A stretch of DNA of 12,309 nt from Bacteroidales bacterium. GTDB lineage: Bacteria; Bacteroidota; Bacteroidia; Bacteroidales; UBA932. The position numbers and the translations under genes are program-made. Location of the stretch: positions 1 to 12,309 of the forward strand of contig JAFUUB010000071.1 in NCBI GenBank assembly GCA_017483985.1. Reading direction: 5' to 3'. How positions within the stretch are numbered: position 1 is the first letter of the stretch; the number at the start of each line of letters is the position of its first letter. The notes below the pieces were generated by a model. That model saw only the letters and a list, made by a program, of their open reading frames with translations. It was not told the DNA's origin and did not search any database. Positions 7,436 through 12,309 of the stretch are shown piece by piece.

Positions 7436-8166
7436 ACGAACTGTACCAGCGGACCGAGCTGCTCGTCGGAGCGGAGCGGATGCAGCGGATCCGGGAGGCC
7501 CGCGTGATCCTCTTCGGGGTCGGCGGGGTCGGCGGCTGGTGCGCCGAAGCCCTGGTGCGCAGCGGCATCGGTCATCTCACCCTGGTGGATGCCGATGTGG
7601 TCTGCCCGTCCAACCTCAACCGCCAGCTCCCCGCCACCATCCATACCCTCGGCCGCCCCAAGGTCGAAGTCCTGCGGGAACGGCTGCTGGAGATCAATCC
7701 GGATGCGGACATCACCGTCCGGCAGGAGCGGTATTCGGACGACAACTACCCGTCTTTCAACCTTGAGGGGTATGATTATATCCTCGATGCCATCGATGCC
7801 CTCAGCGACAAGGCCTCGCTGATCCTGCGCGCCTGCGCCACCCCGGCGACCTTCTTTTCCTCGATGGGCGCAGCCCTGAAGACCGATCCCACGCAGGTGC
7901 GGGTCGCTGAGTTCTTCGAGGTACGCGGCTGCCCGCTCGGCGCCGCCCTGCGCAAGAAACTGCGCCGCGCCGGCACCCTGCCGGCCAAACCCTTCCTGTG
8001 CGTCTATGACGGGCAGGTCCTCCCCAACCTGGGAGAGACGGCGGAAGATGGCAGCATGACCTACGGAAAGGCCTCCGTCAACGGCACCCTGGCGCCGGTG
8101 GTTGGCATCTTCGGTTTCACCCTTGCGGGGCTGGTCCTGCAGGATCTTTACGAGAAAACTATTTGA
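7432..8166 (+). CDS. tcdA: tRNA threonylcarbamoyladenosine dehydratase (TcdA/CsdL, E1-like)
   Basis: This is a 244-residue ThiF/MoeB/E1-like enzyme. In the family TcdA uses ATP to cyclise t6A37 in tRNA to ct6A. The opening YQRTELLVGAERMQRIREA matches TcdA. The nucleotide-binding loop FGVGGVGGWCAE (28-39), the acidic VDADVV (52-57) and the NLNRQ motif (61-65, Arg64) are all intact. YILDAIDAL later in the chain is the family's DAID motif. No CxxC zinc site is evident, consistent with the TcdA branch rather than ThiF/MoeB. It is slightly shorter than E. coli TcdA (about 268). Its ATG overlaps the lnt TGA, and its stop lies 8 bp inside the convergent ruvC gene. Confidence 0.93.
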   Translation: MNELYQRTELLVGAERMQRIREARVILFGVGGVGGWCAEALVRSGIGHLTLVDADVVCPSNLNRQLPATIHTLGRPKVEVLRERLLEINPDADITVRQERYSDDNYPSFNLEGYDYILDAIDALSDKASLILRACATPATFFSSMGAALKTDPTQVRVAEFFEVRGCPLGAALRKKLRRAGTLPAKPFLCVYDGQVLPNLGETAEDGSMTYGKASVNGTLAPVVGIFGFTLAGLVLQDLYEKTI

Positions 8167-8716
8167 CCCGGTCCGGATTGGCCGCGATGAACTTTTCCCA
8201 GCTGGAGGCGGACTTGACGCCGGCCAGGGGTGAAGTGGTCTGGTAGAAATGGCAGAATGCGATGGCCAGGGCATCGGTCGCATCGAGGTGCTCGGCCGGA
8301 AGCTGCATCTTCAACGTCTTTTCCAGCATCATCTGCACCTGTTCCTTGGAGGCGGCGCCGTTGCCGACAATGGCCTCCTTGGCCTTGCGGGGCGCGTATT
8401 CCGTCACATCGGTGATGCCGTATTCCATGGCGGCGATCATGGCCGCGCCCTGGGCACGGCCCAGTTTCAGCACGACCTGGGCGTTCTTCCCGTAAAAAGG
8501 AGATTCGATGGCCAGTTCGGTCGGATGGTAGGACCGGCAGACCTCCGAGATGCAGTCATAGATGGCCCGCAGTTTCAGGTAGGGATCCTTGTCCCTGCGC
8601 AGGTCCAGGACGCCCATGTCCACGTATTCCGCCTTGCGTCCGACGGCACGGATAATCCCGAAACCCAGCAACTGGGTTCCGGGATCGATGCCTAAGATGA
8701 TGCGCTCCTGTTCCAT
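8159..8716 (-). CDS. ruvC: Holliday junction resolvase RuvC
   Basis: This is a 185-residue crossover-junction endonuclease that cuts four-way junctions delivered by RuvAB branch migration, as a homodimer needing Mg2+. The acidic catalytic residues are all present: Asp11 in ILGIDPGTQ, Glu71 in LAIESPF, and Asp145 with Asp148 in HLDATDALAIAFCH. GKNAQVVLKLGRAQG (77-91) is the conserved DNA-contact and dimer region. The tail from about 160 (TTSPLAGVKSASSWEKF) is the usual variable end. The start at 8716 is the only sensible one, because the catalytic Asp lies just ten residues in. A -7 box ends 4 bp before this ATG, so the mRNA may be leaderless. The gene follows serS by 35 bp and overlaps tcdA at its end. 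Confidence 0.96.
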   Translation of the reverse strand: MEQERIILGIDPGTQLLGFGIIRAVGRKAEYVDMGVLDLRRDKDPYLKLRAIYDCISEVCRSYHPTELAIESPFYGKNAQVVLKLGRAQGAAMIAAMEYGITDVTEYAPRKAKEAIVGNGAASKEQVQMMLEKTLKMQLPAEHLDATDALAIAFCHFYQTTSPLAGVKSASSWEKFIAANPDRVK

Positions 8717-8720
8717 AGCG

Positions 8721-8752
8721 CAAATGTACGAAATTCGCCGCGAACGGCCAAC
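8721..8752 (-). promoter_or_regulatory. ruvC: Candidate ruvC promoter giving a leaderless or near-leaderless mRNA
   Basis: On the minus strand TACATTTG (8721-8728) is an exact TAnnTTTG -7 box. GTTG (8749-8752) lies 20 bp upstream as a three-of-four match to the -33 TTTG. Only four bases separate the -7 box from the ruvC ATG, so transcription would begin at or within a few bases of the start codon. The -33 match overlaps the serS stop codon. Confidence 0.5.
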
Positions 8753-10023
8753 TACCCGATGCGGTCGAAACCGGTGTACGGGCGGAGGACCTCCGGGATC
8801 TCGATGTATCCGTCTTTCTGGTTGTCCTCCAGGAGGGCGGCAACCACGCGCGGCAGCGCGAGGGAAGATCCGTTGAGGGTGTGGCAGAGCTGGGTCTTGC
8901 CGTTCTCGTCCTTGTAGCGGAGCTTGAGGCGGTTGGCCTGGTAGCTCTCGAAGTTGGAGACGGAAGAGATCTCGAGCCAGCGGCCCTGGGCGGCGGACCA
9001 GAGTTCGAAGTCGTAGGTAATGGCGGAGGTGAAGCTCATGTCCCCGCCGCAGAGGCGGAGGATGCGGTAGCGCAGGCCGAGGTCCTTGACCAGGCCTTCG
9101 ACATGGGCGATCATCTCATCCAGGGCGGCGTAGCTGTTCTCCGGCTTCTCGACGCGGACGATCTCGACCTTGTCGAACTGGTGCAGGCGGTTCAGGCCGC
9201 GGACATCCTTGCCGTAGGAACCGGCCTCGCGGCGGAAGCACGGGGTGTAGGCCGTCATCTTCTGCGGGAACTGGTCATTGCCCAGGATCACGTCGCGGAA
9301 GATGTTGGTCACCGGGACCTCGGCGGTCGGGACCAGGTAGAACTTGTCCTCGTTCACATAATACATCTGGCCTTCCTTGTCCGGCAGCTGGCCGGTACCG
9401 AAACCGGAATCCGCATTGACCATCACCGGAGGCTCCACCTCCAGGTAGCCGGCAGCGGTGTTGCGGTCCAGGAAGAAGTTGATCAGGGCGCGCTGCAGGC
9501 GGGCTCCCTTGCCTTTGTAGACCGGGAAACCGGCACCGGTGAGCTTGACGCCGAGGTCAAAGTCGATGATGTCGTATTTCTTGGCGAGCTCCCAGTGCGG
9601 AAGGGCGTTCTCGGGAAGGTTCGGTTCCTCGCCGCCCATGCGGACGACGACGTTGTCCTCGGCACCCTTGCCTTCCGGAACCTGGTCACACGGGAGGTTC
9701 GGCAGGAGGACGAGCTGGTCGAGAAGCTCCTTGTTGTTGGCATCGGCCTGTGCGAGCAACTCGGTGGAACGGGCCTTGAGGGCGGCGACTTCCTGCTTGG
9801 CGGCCTCGGCCTCCTCACGCTTGCCCTGCTTCATCAGGCTGCCGATCTGGGCGGCCATCTGCTTCTGTTTGCCCAGCAGGGAGTCACTCTCGGTCTGGAG
9901 GGCCTTGCGGTTGTCGTCGAGCGCAATGACGCGGTTGACGATCTCGCGGGCGTCAAAATTCTTGACGGCCAGTTTGGCGATCACATGCTCCGGATTCTCG
10001 CGGAGCGTCTTGAGTGTAAGCAT
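8752..10023 (-). CDS. serS: Seryl-tRNA synthetase
   Basis: This is a 423-residue class II aminoacyl-tRNA synthetase charging tRNA-Ser (and tRNA-Sec where present). The N-terminal arm at about 26-103, rich in K/E/Q/A (ALQTESDSLLGKQKQMAAQI), is the long antiparallel coiled coil that grips the variable arm of tRNA-Ser. The catalytic domain shows TAEVP (233-237), motif 2 FRREAGSYGKDVRGLNRLHQF beginning at 263 with Arg264, EISSVSNFESYQANR (351-365) and motif 3 NGSSLALPRVVAALLE (384-399). Length matches the family. The gene lies downstream of rpmA beyond a strong hairpin terminator. I see no TAnnTTTG box in the gap, so its transcription signal is unresolved. Confidence 0.97.
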   Translation of the reverse strand: MLTLKTLRENPEHVIAKLAVKNFDAREIVNRVIALDDNRKALQTESDSLLGKQKQMAAQIGSLMKQGKREEAEAAKQEVAALKARSTELLAQADANNKELLDQLVLLPNLPCDQVPEGKGAEDNVVVRMGGEEPNLPENALPHWELAKKYDIIDFDLGVKLTGAGFPVYKGKGARLQRALINFFLDRNTAAGYLEVEPPVMVNADSGFGTGQLPDKEGQMYYVNEDKFYLVPTAEVPVTNIFRDVILGNDQFPQKMTAYTPCFRREAGSYGKDVRGLNRLHQFDKVEIVRVEKPENSYAALDEMIAHVEGLVKDLGLRYRILRLCGGDMSFTSAITYDFELWSAAQGRWLEISSVSNFESYQANRLKLRYKDENGKTQLCHTLNGSSLALPRVVAALLEDNQKDGYIEIPEVLRPYTGFDRIG

Positions 10024-10039
10024 CTTTCTCGCTTTTAAT

Positions 10040-10076
10040 AAAAAAGAGGACTGCGGTTTCGAAGTGCAATCCTCTT
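10040..10076 (-). terminator. Rho-independent terminator after rpmA
   Basis: On the minus strand an 11-bp stem pairs 10066-10076 (AAGAGGATTGC) with 10044-10054 (GCAGTCCTCTT). It contains one G-U pair, has an 11-nt loop, and runs into a U tract (six U through 10040). The hairpin begins 22 bp after the rpmA stop and ends 17 bp before the serS ATG. It should end most rplU-rpmA transcripts; read-through would feed serS and ruvC. The plus strand has no matching U tract, so it is one-directional. Confidence 0.85.
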
Positions 10077-10098
10077 GTGTATCTTCTATCTCCGCGGC

Positions 10099-10359
10099 TT
10101 AGTTCTCGAACGGAACAACGGAAACATAGGACTTGTCGTTTCTCTTCTTCTTGAAGACGACGGTGCCGTCGACGAGGGCGTACAGGGTGTGGTCCTTACC
10201 CATACCGACGTTGGTGTCCGGGTTGTGGACGGTACCGCGCTGACGGACGATGATGTTGCCAGCCTTTACGACCTGACCGCCGAACTTCTTGAGACCGAGT
10301 CGTTTGCTATGCGACTCACGACCGTTCTTGGAACTGGATTGACCTTTTTTATGTGCCAT
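10099..10359 (-). CDS. rpmA: 50S ribosomal protein bL27
   Basis: This 86-residue ribosomal protein of the large subunit reaches toward the peptidyl-transferase centre with its N-terminal tail. The start [20 protein letters not shown] and the core [18 protein letters not shown] are diagnostic. [16 protein letters not shown] follows as in the family. There is no Firmicutes-style N-terminal propeptide requiring Prp cleavage. It lies 20 bp after rplU in the conserved rplU-rpmA pair and is followed by a rho-independent terminator. Confidence 0.98.
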   Translation of the reverse strand: MAHKKGQSSSKNGRESHSKRLGLKKFGGQVVKAGNIIVRQRGTVHNPDTNVGMGKDHTLYALVDGTVVFKKKRNDKSYVSVVPFEN

Positions 10360-10379
10360 AATCTAAATCTTTTACAAAG

Positions 10380-10691
10380 TTAAGCGATAGCGTCGATGCG
10401 GATCTGGGTCAGCTTCTGGCGATGGCCATTGCATTTCTGGAAGCCTTTGCGACGGATTTTCTTGAACACAAGGACCTTCTTGGCCTTGATGTCGTCACGG
10501 AGGACGGTGGCTTTGACTACAGCACCCTCGACATACGGGGCACCGACTTTGACTGCTCCCTCGCTGTCGATGAGGAGCACCTTGTTGAACTCGACGGACT
10601 CGTCGGCCTTCGCGGCCAGGCGGTTGACGAAGATCGTGGAACCAGCTTCTACTTTAAACTGCTGGCCGGCAATGTCTACGATTGCGTACAT
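10380..10691 (-). CDS. rplU: 50S ribosomal protein bL21
   Basis: This 103-residue protein binds 23S rRNA in early large-subunit assembly. The start MYAIVDIAGQQFKVEAG and the end VFKKIRRKGFQKCNGHRQKLTQIRI are diagnostic. An in-frame ATG at 10787 would add 32 residues (MQSQNCEMAAEPGKTCLREQ...) that are absent from the family and coincide with the structured leader and the promoter, so the start at 10691 is used. The length of 103 is the normal family length. It is followed by rpmA and preceded by a strong promoter and a candidate regulatory leader. The upstream region diverges toward an ATPase gene. Confidence 0.98.
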   Translation of the reverse strand: MYAIVDIAGQQFKVEAGSTIFVNRLAAKADESVEFNKVLLIDSEGAVKVGAPYVEGAVVKATVLRDDIKAKKVLVFKKIRRKGFQKCNGHRQKLTQIRIDAIA

Positions 10692-10715
10692 TATCTTTGA
10701 ACTCTTAAAGTTTCC

Positions 10716-10764
10716 AGCCGTAAGCGCCTGCTCCCGAAGGCAGGTCTTTCCGGGCTCAGCGGCC
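10716..10764 (-). promoter_or_regulatory. Structured 5' leader of rplU, candidate autoregulatory ribosomal-protein leader
   Basis: The predicted rplU transcript has about 85-90 nt before the ATG, and this part can fold in tiers. Outer stem: GGCCG (10764-10760) with CGGCU (10720-10716). Middle: AGC (10756-10754) with GCU (10725-10723), after a small internal loop. Inner hairpin: CCUGC (10744-10740) with GCAGG (10731-10727), capped by a loop containing UUCG. A purine-rich bulge CCGGAAAGA (10753-10745) lies opposite a single C and is a plausible protein-binding site. No U tract follows, so any control is more likely on translation than by termination. In Firmicutes L21 operons are known to carry leader RNAs; whether this one is related is unknown. 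The fold is drawn by eye. Confidence 0.5.
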
Positions 10765-10784
10765 ATTTCACAATTTTGGGACTG

Positions 10785-10815
10785 CAAAAGTAGTGAATTT
10801 CCTGCAAATCACAAA
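10785..10815 (-). promoter_or_regulatory. Promoter of the rplU-rpmA operon
   Basis: On the minus strand TTTG (10812-10815) and TACTTTTG (10785-10792) are both exact matches to the Bacteroidota -33 and -7 boxes, with 19 bp between them, the preferred spacing. The start site should fall near 10777-10781, giving a leader of about 90 nt. This is the best-formed promoter in the window, as expected for a ribosomal-protein operon. Confidence 0.75.
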
Positions 10816-10823
10816 ATTATTTG

Positions 10824-10831
10824 TATATTTG
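10824..10831 (+). promoter_or_regulatory. Candidate -7 box for the ATPase-sirtuin operon
   Basis: TATATTTG is an exact TAnnTTTG match, 25 bp before the ATPase ATG, predicting a leader of about 20 nt. A TTTC at 10798-10801, spaced 22 bp, is the only -33 candidate. It lies between the -33 and -7 boxes of the opposing rplU promoter, so the two promoters occupy the same DNA. Confidence 0.5.
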
Positions 10832-10856
10832 CGTGTAACAAGAATGTTTCCGAGCC

Positions 10857-12011
10857 ATGGACAGTCCGTTCATCTATTACCGCTACGTCACCGGAAAGAA
10901 CTTTTTCGGCCGCCGCGAAGATTGCAAGATCCTGGGCAACCTGCTCGCCCAGGGGGAACACGTCGTCCTCTGTGAGCCGCCGAAGGCCGGCAAGACCTCC
11001 GTCATCCAGCAGACCCTGCTCAACCTGCGGGTCACCGGAAGGCAGTTCGCCGTCGGCCAGTTCAACCTGATGAACATCCGGACCATCGCCGACTTCCTCG
11101 TCCGCCTCGGATCGACGGCCCTGCGGACCGTCGCCACGACCCCGGGCGAATACCAGGAGCTGATCGGCAAATACCTGGACGGCACGCATTTCCTCTTCGA
11201 CCAGCGCAGCTACGCCGAGACCGACCGGATCATCTCCCTGAACTGGGACGTCGACGAGAACGACATCCTGGCCATGCTCCGCTTCCCGCAGCGGATCGCC
11301 CGCGACCGGGGAATGGCGCTGATCCTGATCCTGGACGAGTTCCAGTGCATCGGCAACACCGAAGACGGCGACAAGGTCTGCAAGGTCTTCGAGAAGGTGC
11401 TCGCGGAGATGCGCGGCGAACCCAAACCGGGCTGCACCTACATTTTCAGCGGTTCGATGGTCAACGCCATGAAGGAGATCTTCCGGCACAAACGCTACTT
11501 CTACCGCCAGGTGGAATTCCTCCCGCTGCGGACCATCGACGAGAAGGAGATCATCGACTACGTCCACAAAGGCTTCATGAACAGCGGCAAGGAAGTCGAC
11601 CGGACCCTGCTCCACGGGGTCTGCCGCCTCTTCCGCAACGAGATGTGCTACATCAACCACCTGACGGCCATCTGCGATTCCCTCTCGCGCGGCTACATCG
11701 TCGAATCCACGATGACCGAGGCCCTGCGGATCGTCCTGGCCGTCCACGAGCCCCGGTTCCTGGCCACCATGAATTCCCTGACCACCTTCCAGGTCAACCT
11801 GCTCAAGGCCATCCTGGACGGGCATGTCAAGTTCAGCGCCTCCGAGGTCATCCGCGCCTACGGGCTCAACTCGTCGGCCAATGTCAAGCGGCTCAAGGAT
11901 GCGCTGATGAAAAAGGAGATCGTCACGTTCAATGACAAGGACGAGCCCCAGGTCATCGACCCGCTTTTCGAATACTGGGTACGGAAATTCTATTTCGAAC
12001 AGAAAATATGA
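10857..12011 (+). CDS. ATPase_2-type P-loop ATP-binding protein with C-terminal winged-helix-like region
   Basis: This is a 384-residue soluble protein. FFGRRED (16-22) is the domain-entry motif of the archaeal-type ATPase_2 (STAND/AAA+ related) group. Walker A is CEPPKAGKTS (39-48, Lys46/Thr47), with Glu40 in place of the first glycine. Walker B is LILILDEFQ (155-163, Asp160/Glu161). FSGS (197-200) is a sensor-1-like strand. Residues about 308-360 (TTFQVNLLKAILDG... SASEVIRAYGLNSSANVKRL) look like a winged helix. DPLFEYWVRKFYF (368-380) matches the tail motif common in ATPase_2 proteins. Function is unknown; Bacteroidota carry many such proteins. It overlaps the downstream sirtuin gene by ATGA, so coupled translation is likely. 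No second, effector-type domain is visible, so I do not call it a defence protein. Confidence 0.8.
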   Translation: MDSPFIYYRYVTGKNFFGRREDCKILGNLLAQGEHVVLCEPPKAGKTSVIQQTLLNLRVTGRQFAVGQFNLMNIRTIADFLVRLGSTALRTVATTPGEYQELIGKYLDGTHFLFDQRSYAETDRIISLNWDVDENDILAMLRFPQRIARDRGMALILILDEFQCIGNTEDGDKVCKVFEKVLAEMRGEPKPGCTYIFSGSMVNAMKEIFRHKRYFYRQVEFLPLRTIDEKEIIDYVHKGFMNSGKEVDRTLLHGVCRLFRNEMCYINHLTAICDSLSRGYIVESTMTEALRIVLAVHEPRFLATMNSLTTFQVNLLKAILDGHVKFSASEVIRAYGLNSSANVKRLKDALMKKEIVTFNDKDEPQVIDPLFEYWVRKFYFEQKI

Positions 12012-12309
12012 AAGGAAAGAAGAAAATCGCCGTCCTGACCGGTGCCGGCGTCAGCGCCGAGAGCGGCATCAGCACCTTCCGCGACAACGGAGGATTGTGG
12101 GACAAGTATGATCCGCAGGTGGTCGCTTCCATCGACGGCTGGCGGGCGGACCGCAAAATGTTGCTGGATTTCTACAACATGCAGCGCCTGCAGCTCAAAG
12201 ACGCCAGGCCGAACGCCGCCCACCTGGCCATCGCCGCCCTGGAGAAGGATTACGACGTCACCGTCATCACCCAGAACGTGGACAACCTGCACGAGCGGGC
12301 CGGCAGCAC
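12008..12309 (+). CDS. cobB: NAD-dependent protein deacylase, Sir2 family (partial, N-terminal 100 residues)
   Basis: The gene runs off the right edge; 100 codons are visible. The NAD-binding signature LTGAGVSAESGISTFRDNGG (10-29) and TQNVDNLHERAGS (88-100) are canonical for sirtuins that remove acyl groups from lysine using NAD. It would act in the cytosol on proteins and metabolic enzymes. In CobB/SIRT5-type deacylases a Tyr-x-x-Arg pair after the cofactor loop binds succinyl or malonyl groups. Here the segment reads FYNMQRLQL, so Tyr65 is kept but the +3 position is Gln68, with Arg at +4. The zinc-binding cysteines and catalytic His lie beyond the window. The ATG at 12008 overlaps the ATPase TGA. 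Confidence concerns the family; substrate range is open. Confidence 0.93.
   Translation, partial: MKGKKKIAVLTGAGVSAESGISTFRDNGGLWDKYDPQVVASIDGWRADRKMLLDFYNMQRLQLKDARPNAAHLAIAALEKDYDVTVITQNVDNLHERAGS

Noticed and set aside
8736..8749. Small GCCG-UUCG-CGGC hairpin after serS considered as a terminator.
   Set aside because: The stem is only 4 bp, is followed by GAAUUU rather than a clean U tract, and sits inside the ruvC promoter spacer. It is too weak to call.
8881..10038. A 385-codon plus-strand frame antisense to serS.
   Set aside because: The serS frame carries all class II synthetase motifs. The antisense frame is a GC-bias shadow rich in Leu, Gly, Val and Glu with no family match.
10692..10787. 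In-frame 32-residue N-terminal extension of L21.
   Set aside because: bL21 proteins start at MYAIV. The extension would begin at about the promoter -7 box and run through the structured leader.
10396..11070. A 224-codon plus-strand frame across rplU and the ATPase start.
   Set aside because: It is antisense to rplU, then out of frame with the ATPase. It shows no domain and crosses both promoters.
10809..11825. A 338-codon minus-strand frame antisense to the ATPase gene.
   Set aside because: The opposite strand encodes Walker A and B motifs and is coupled to the sirtuin. This frame has no domain and crosses the promoter region.
10857..12309. ATPase plus SIR2 as an anti-phage defence system.
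   Set aside because: The visible sirtuin half is a canonical CobB-type deacylase and the ATPase has no fused effector. Neighbours are housekeeping genes, with no integrase, transposase or restriction genes nearby.
1..12309. Search for tRNA genes, CRISPR-like arrays, insertion sequences and long direct repeats.
   Set aside because: None seen by eye. All gaps are short and explained by promoters, a leader or a terminator.

Overview
The window looks like chromosomal DNA from a high-GC member of the Bacteroidota, most likely Bacteroidales (inference). Four things point there. Gene starts lack a clear Shine-Dalgarno sequence. Intergenic gaps carry the Bacteroidota -7 promoter box TAnnTTTG. There is a DUF5723-type outer-membrane protein. 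Short AT-rich gaps separate GC-rich genes. There are 14 protein genes, two of them cut by the window edges. No tRNA, rRNA, CRISPR, IS element, phage gene or long gene-free stretch was seen.

Left block (1-3592, + strand): the last 38 codons of folP (dihydropteroate synthase), then a small lipoprotein gene with its own -7 box, a DUF5723 outer-membrane protein and purB (adenylosuccinate lyase), tightly spaced. purB runs tail-to-tail into an FtsB/DivIC-like septum protein (3589-3891, - strand), and their stop codons overlap. An 84-bp divergent gap with two head-to-head -7 boxes separates that gene from the next operon.

Middle block (3976-8166, + strand): a sugar-phosphate-type nucleotidyltransferase, a CPBP-family membrane protease, lnt (apolipoprotein N-acyltransferase) and tcdA (t6A dehydratase). 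The genes are separated by 4 bp, 0 bp and a 4-bp overlap, so this is probably one operon serving envelope and tRNA modification functions. It ends by overlapping ruvC by 8 bp, tail to tail.

Right block: on the - strand, transcription runs rplU (L21) - rpmA (L27) - terminator - serS - ruvC. rplU has the best promoter of the window (TTTG-N19-TAnnTTTG) and a leader of about 90 nt that can fold into a two-tier hairpin, a candidate autoregulatory ribosomal-protein leader. ruvC has a -7 box so close to its ATG that its mRNA should be leaderless or nearly so. Diverging from rplU on the + strand is an ATPase_2-type P-loop ATPase gene, coupled by an ATGA overlap to a CobB/Sir2 deacylase gene that runs off the window.

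Most of the window is ordinary housekeeping DNA. The points most worth checking are the rplU leader, the ATPase-sirtuin pair (with a sirtuin acyl-pocket substitution), and the unusually compact regulatory architecture. Nothing seen amounts to a demonstrably new system.
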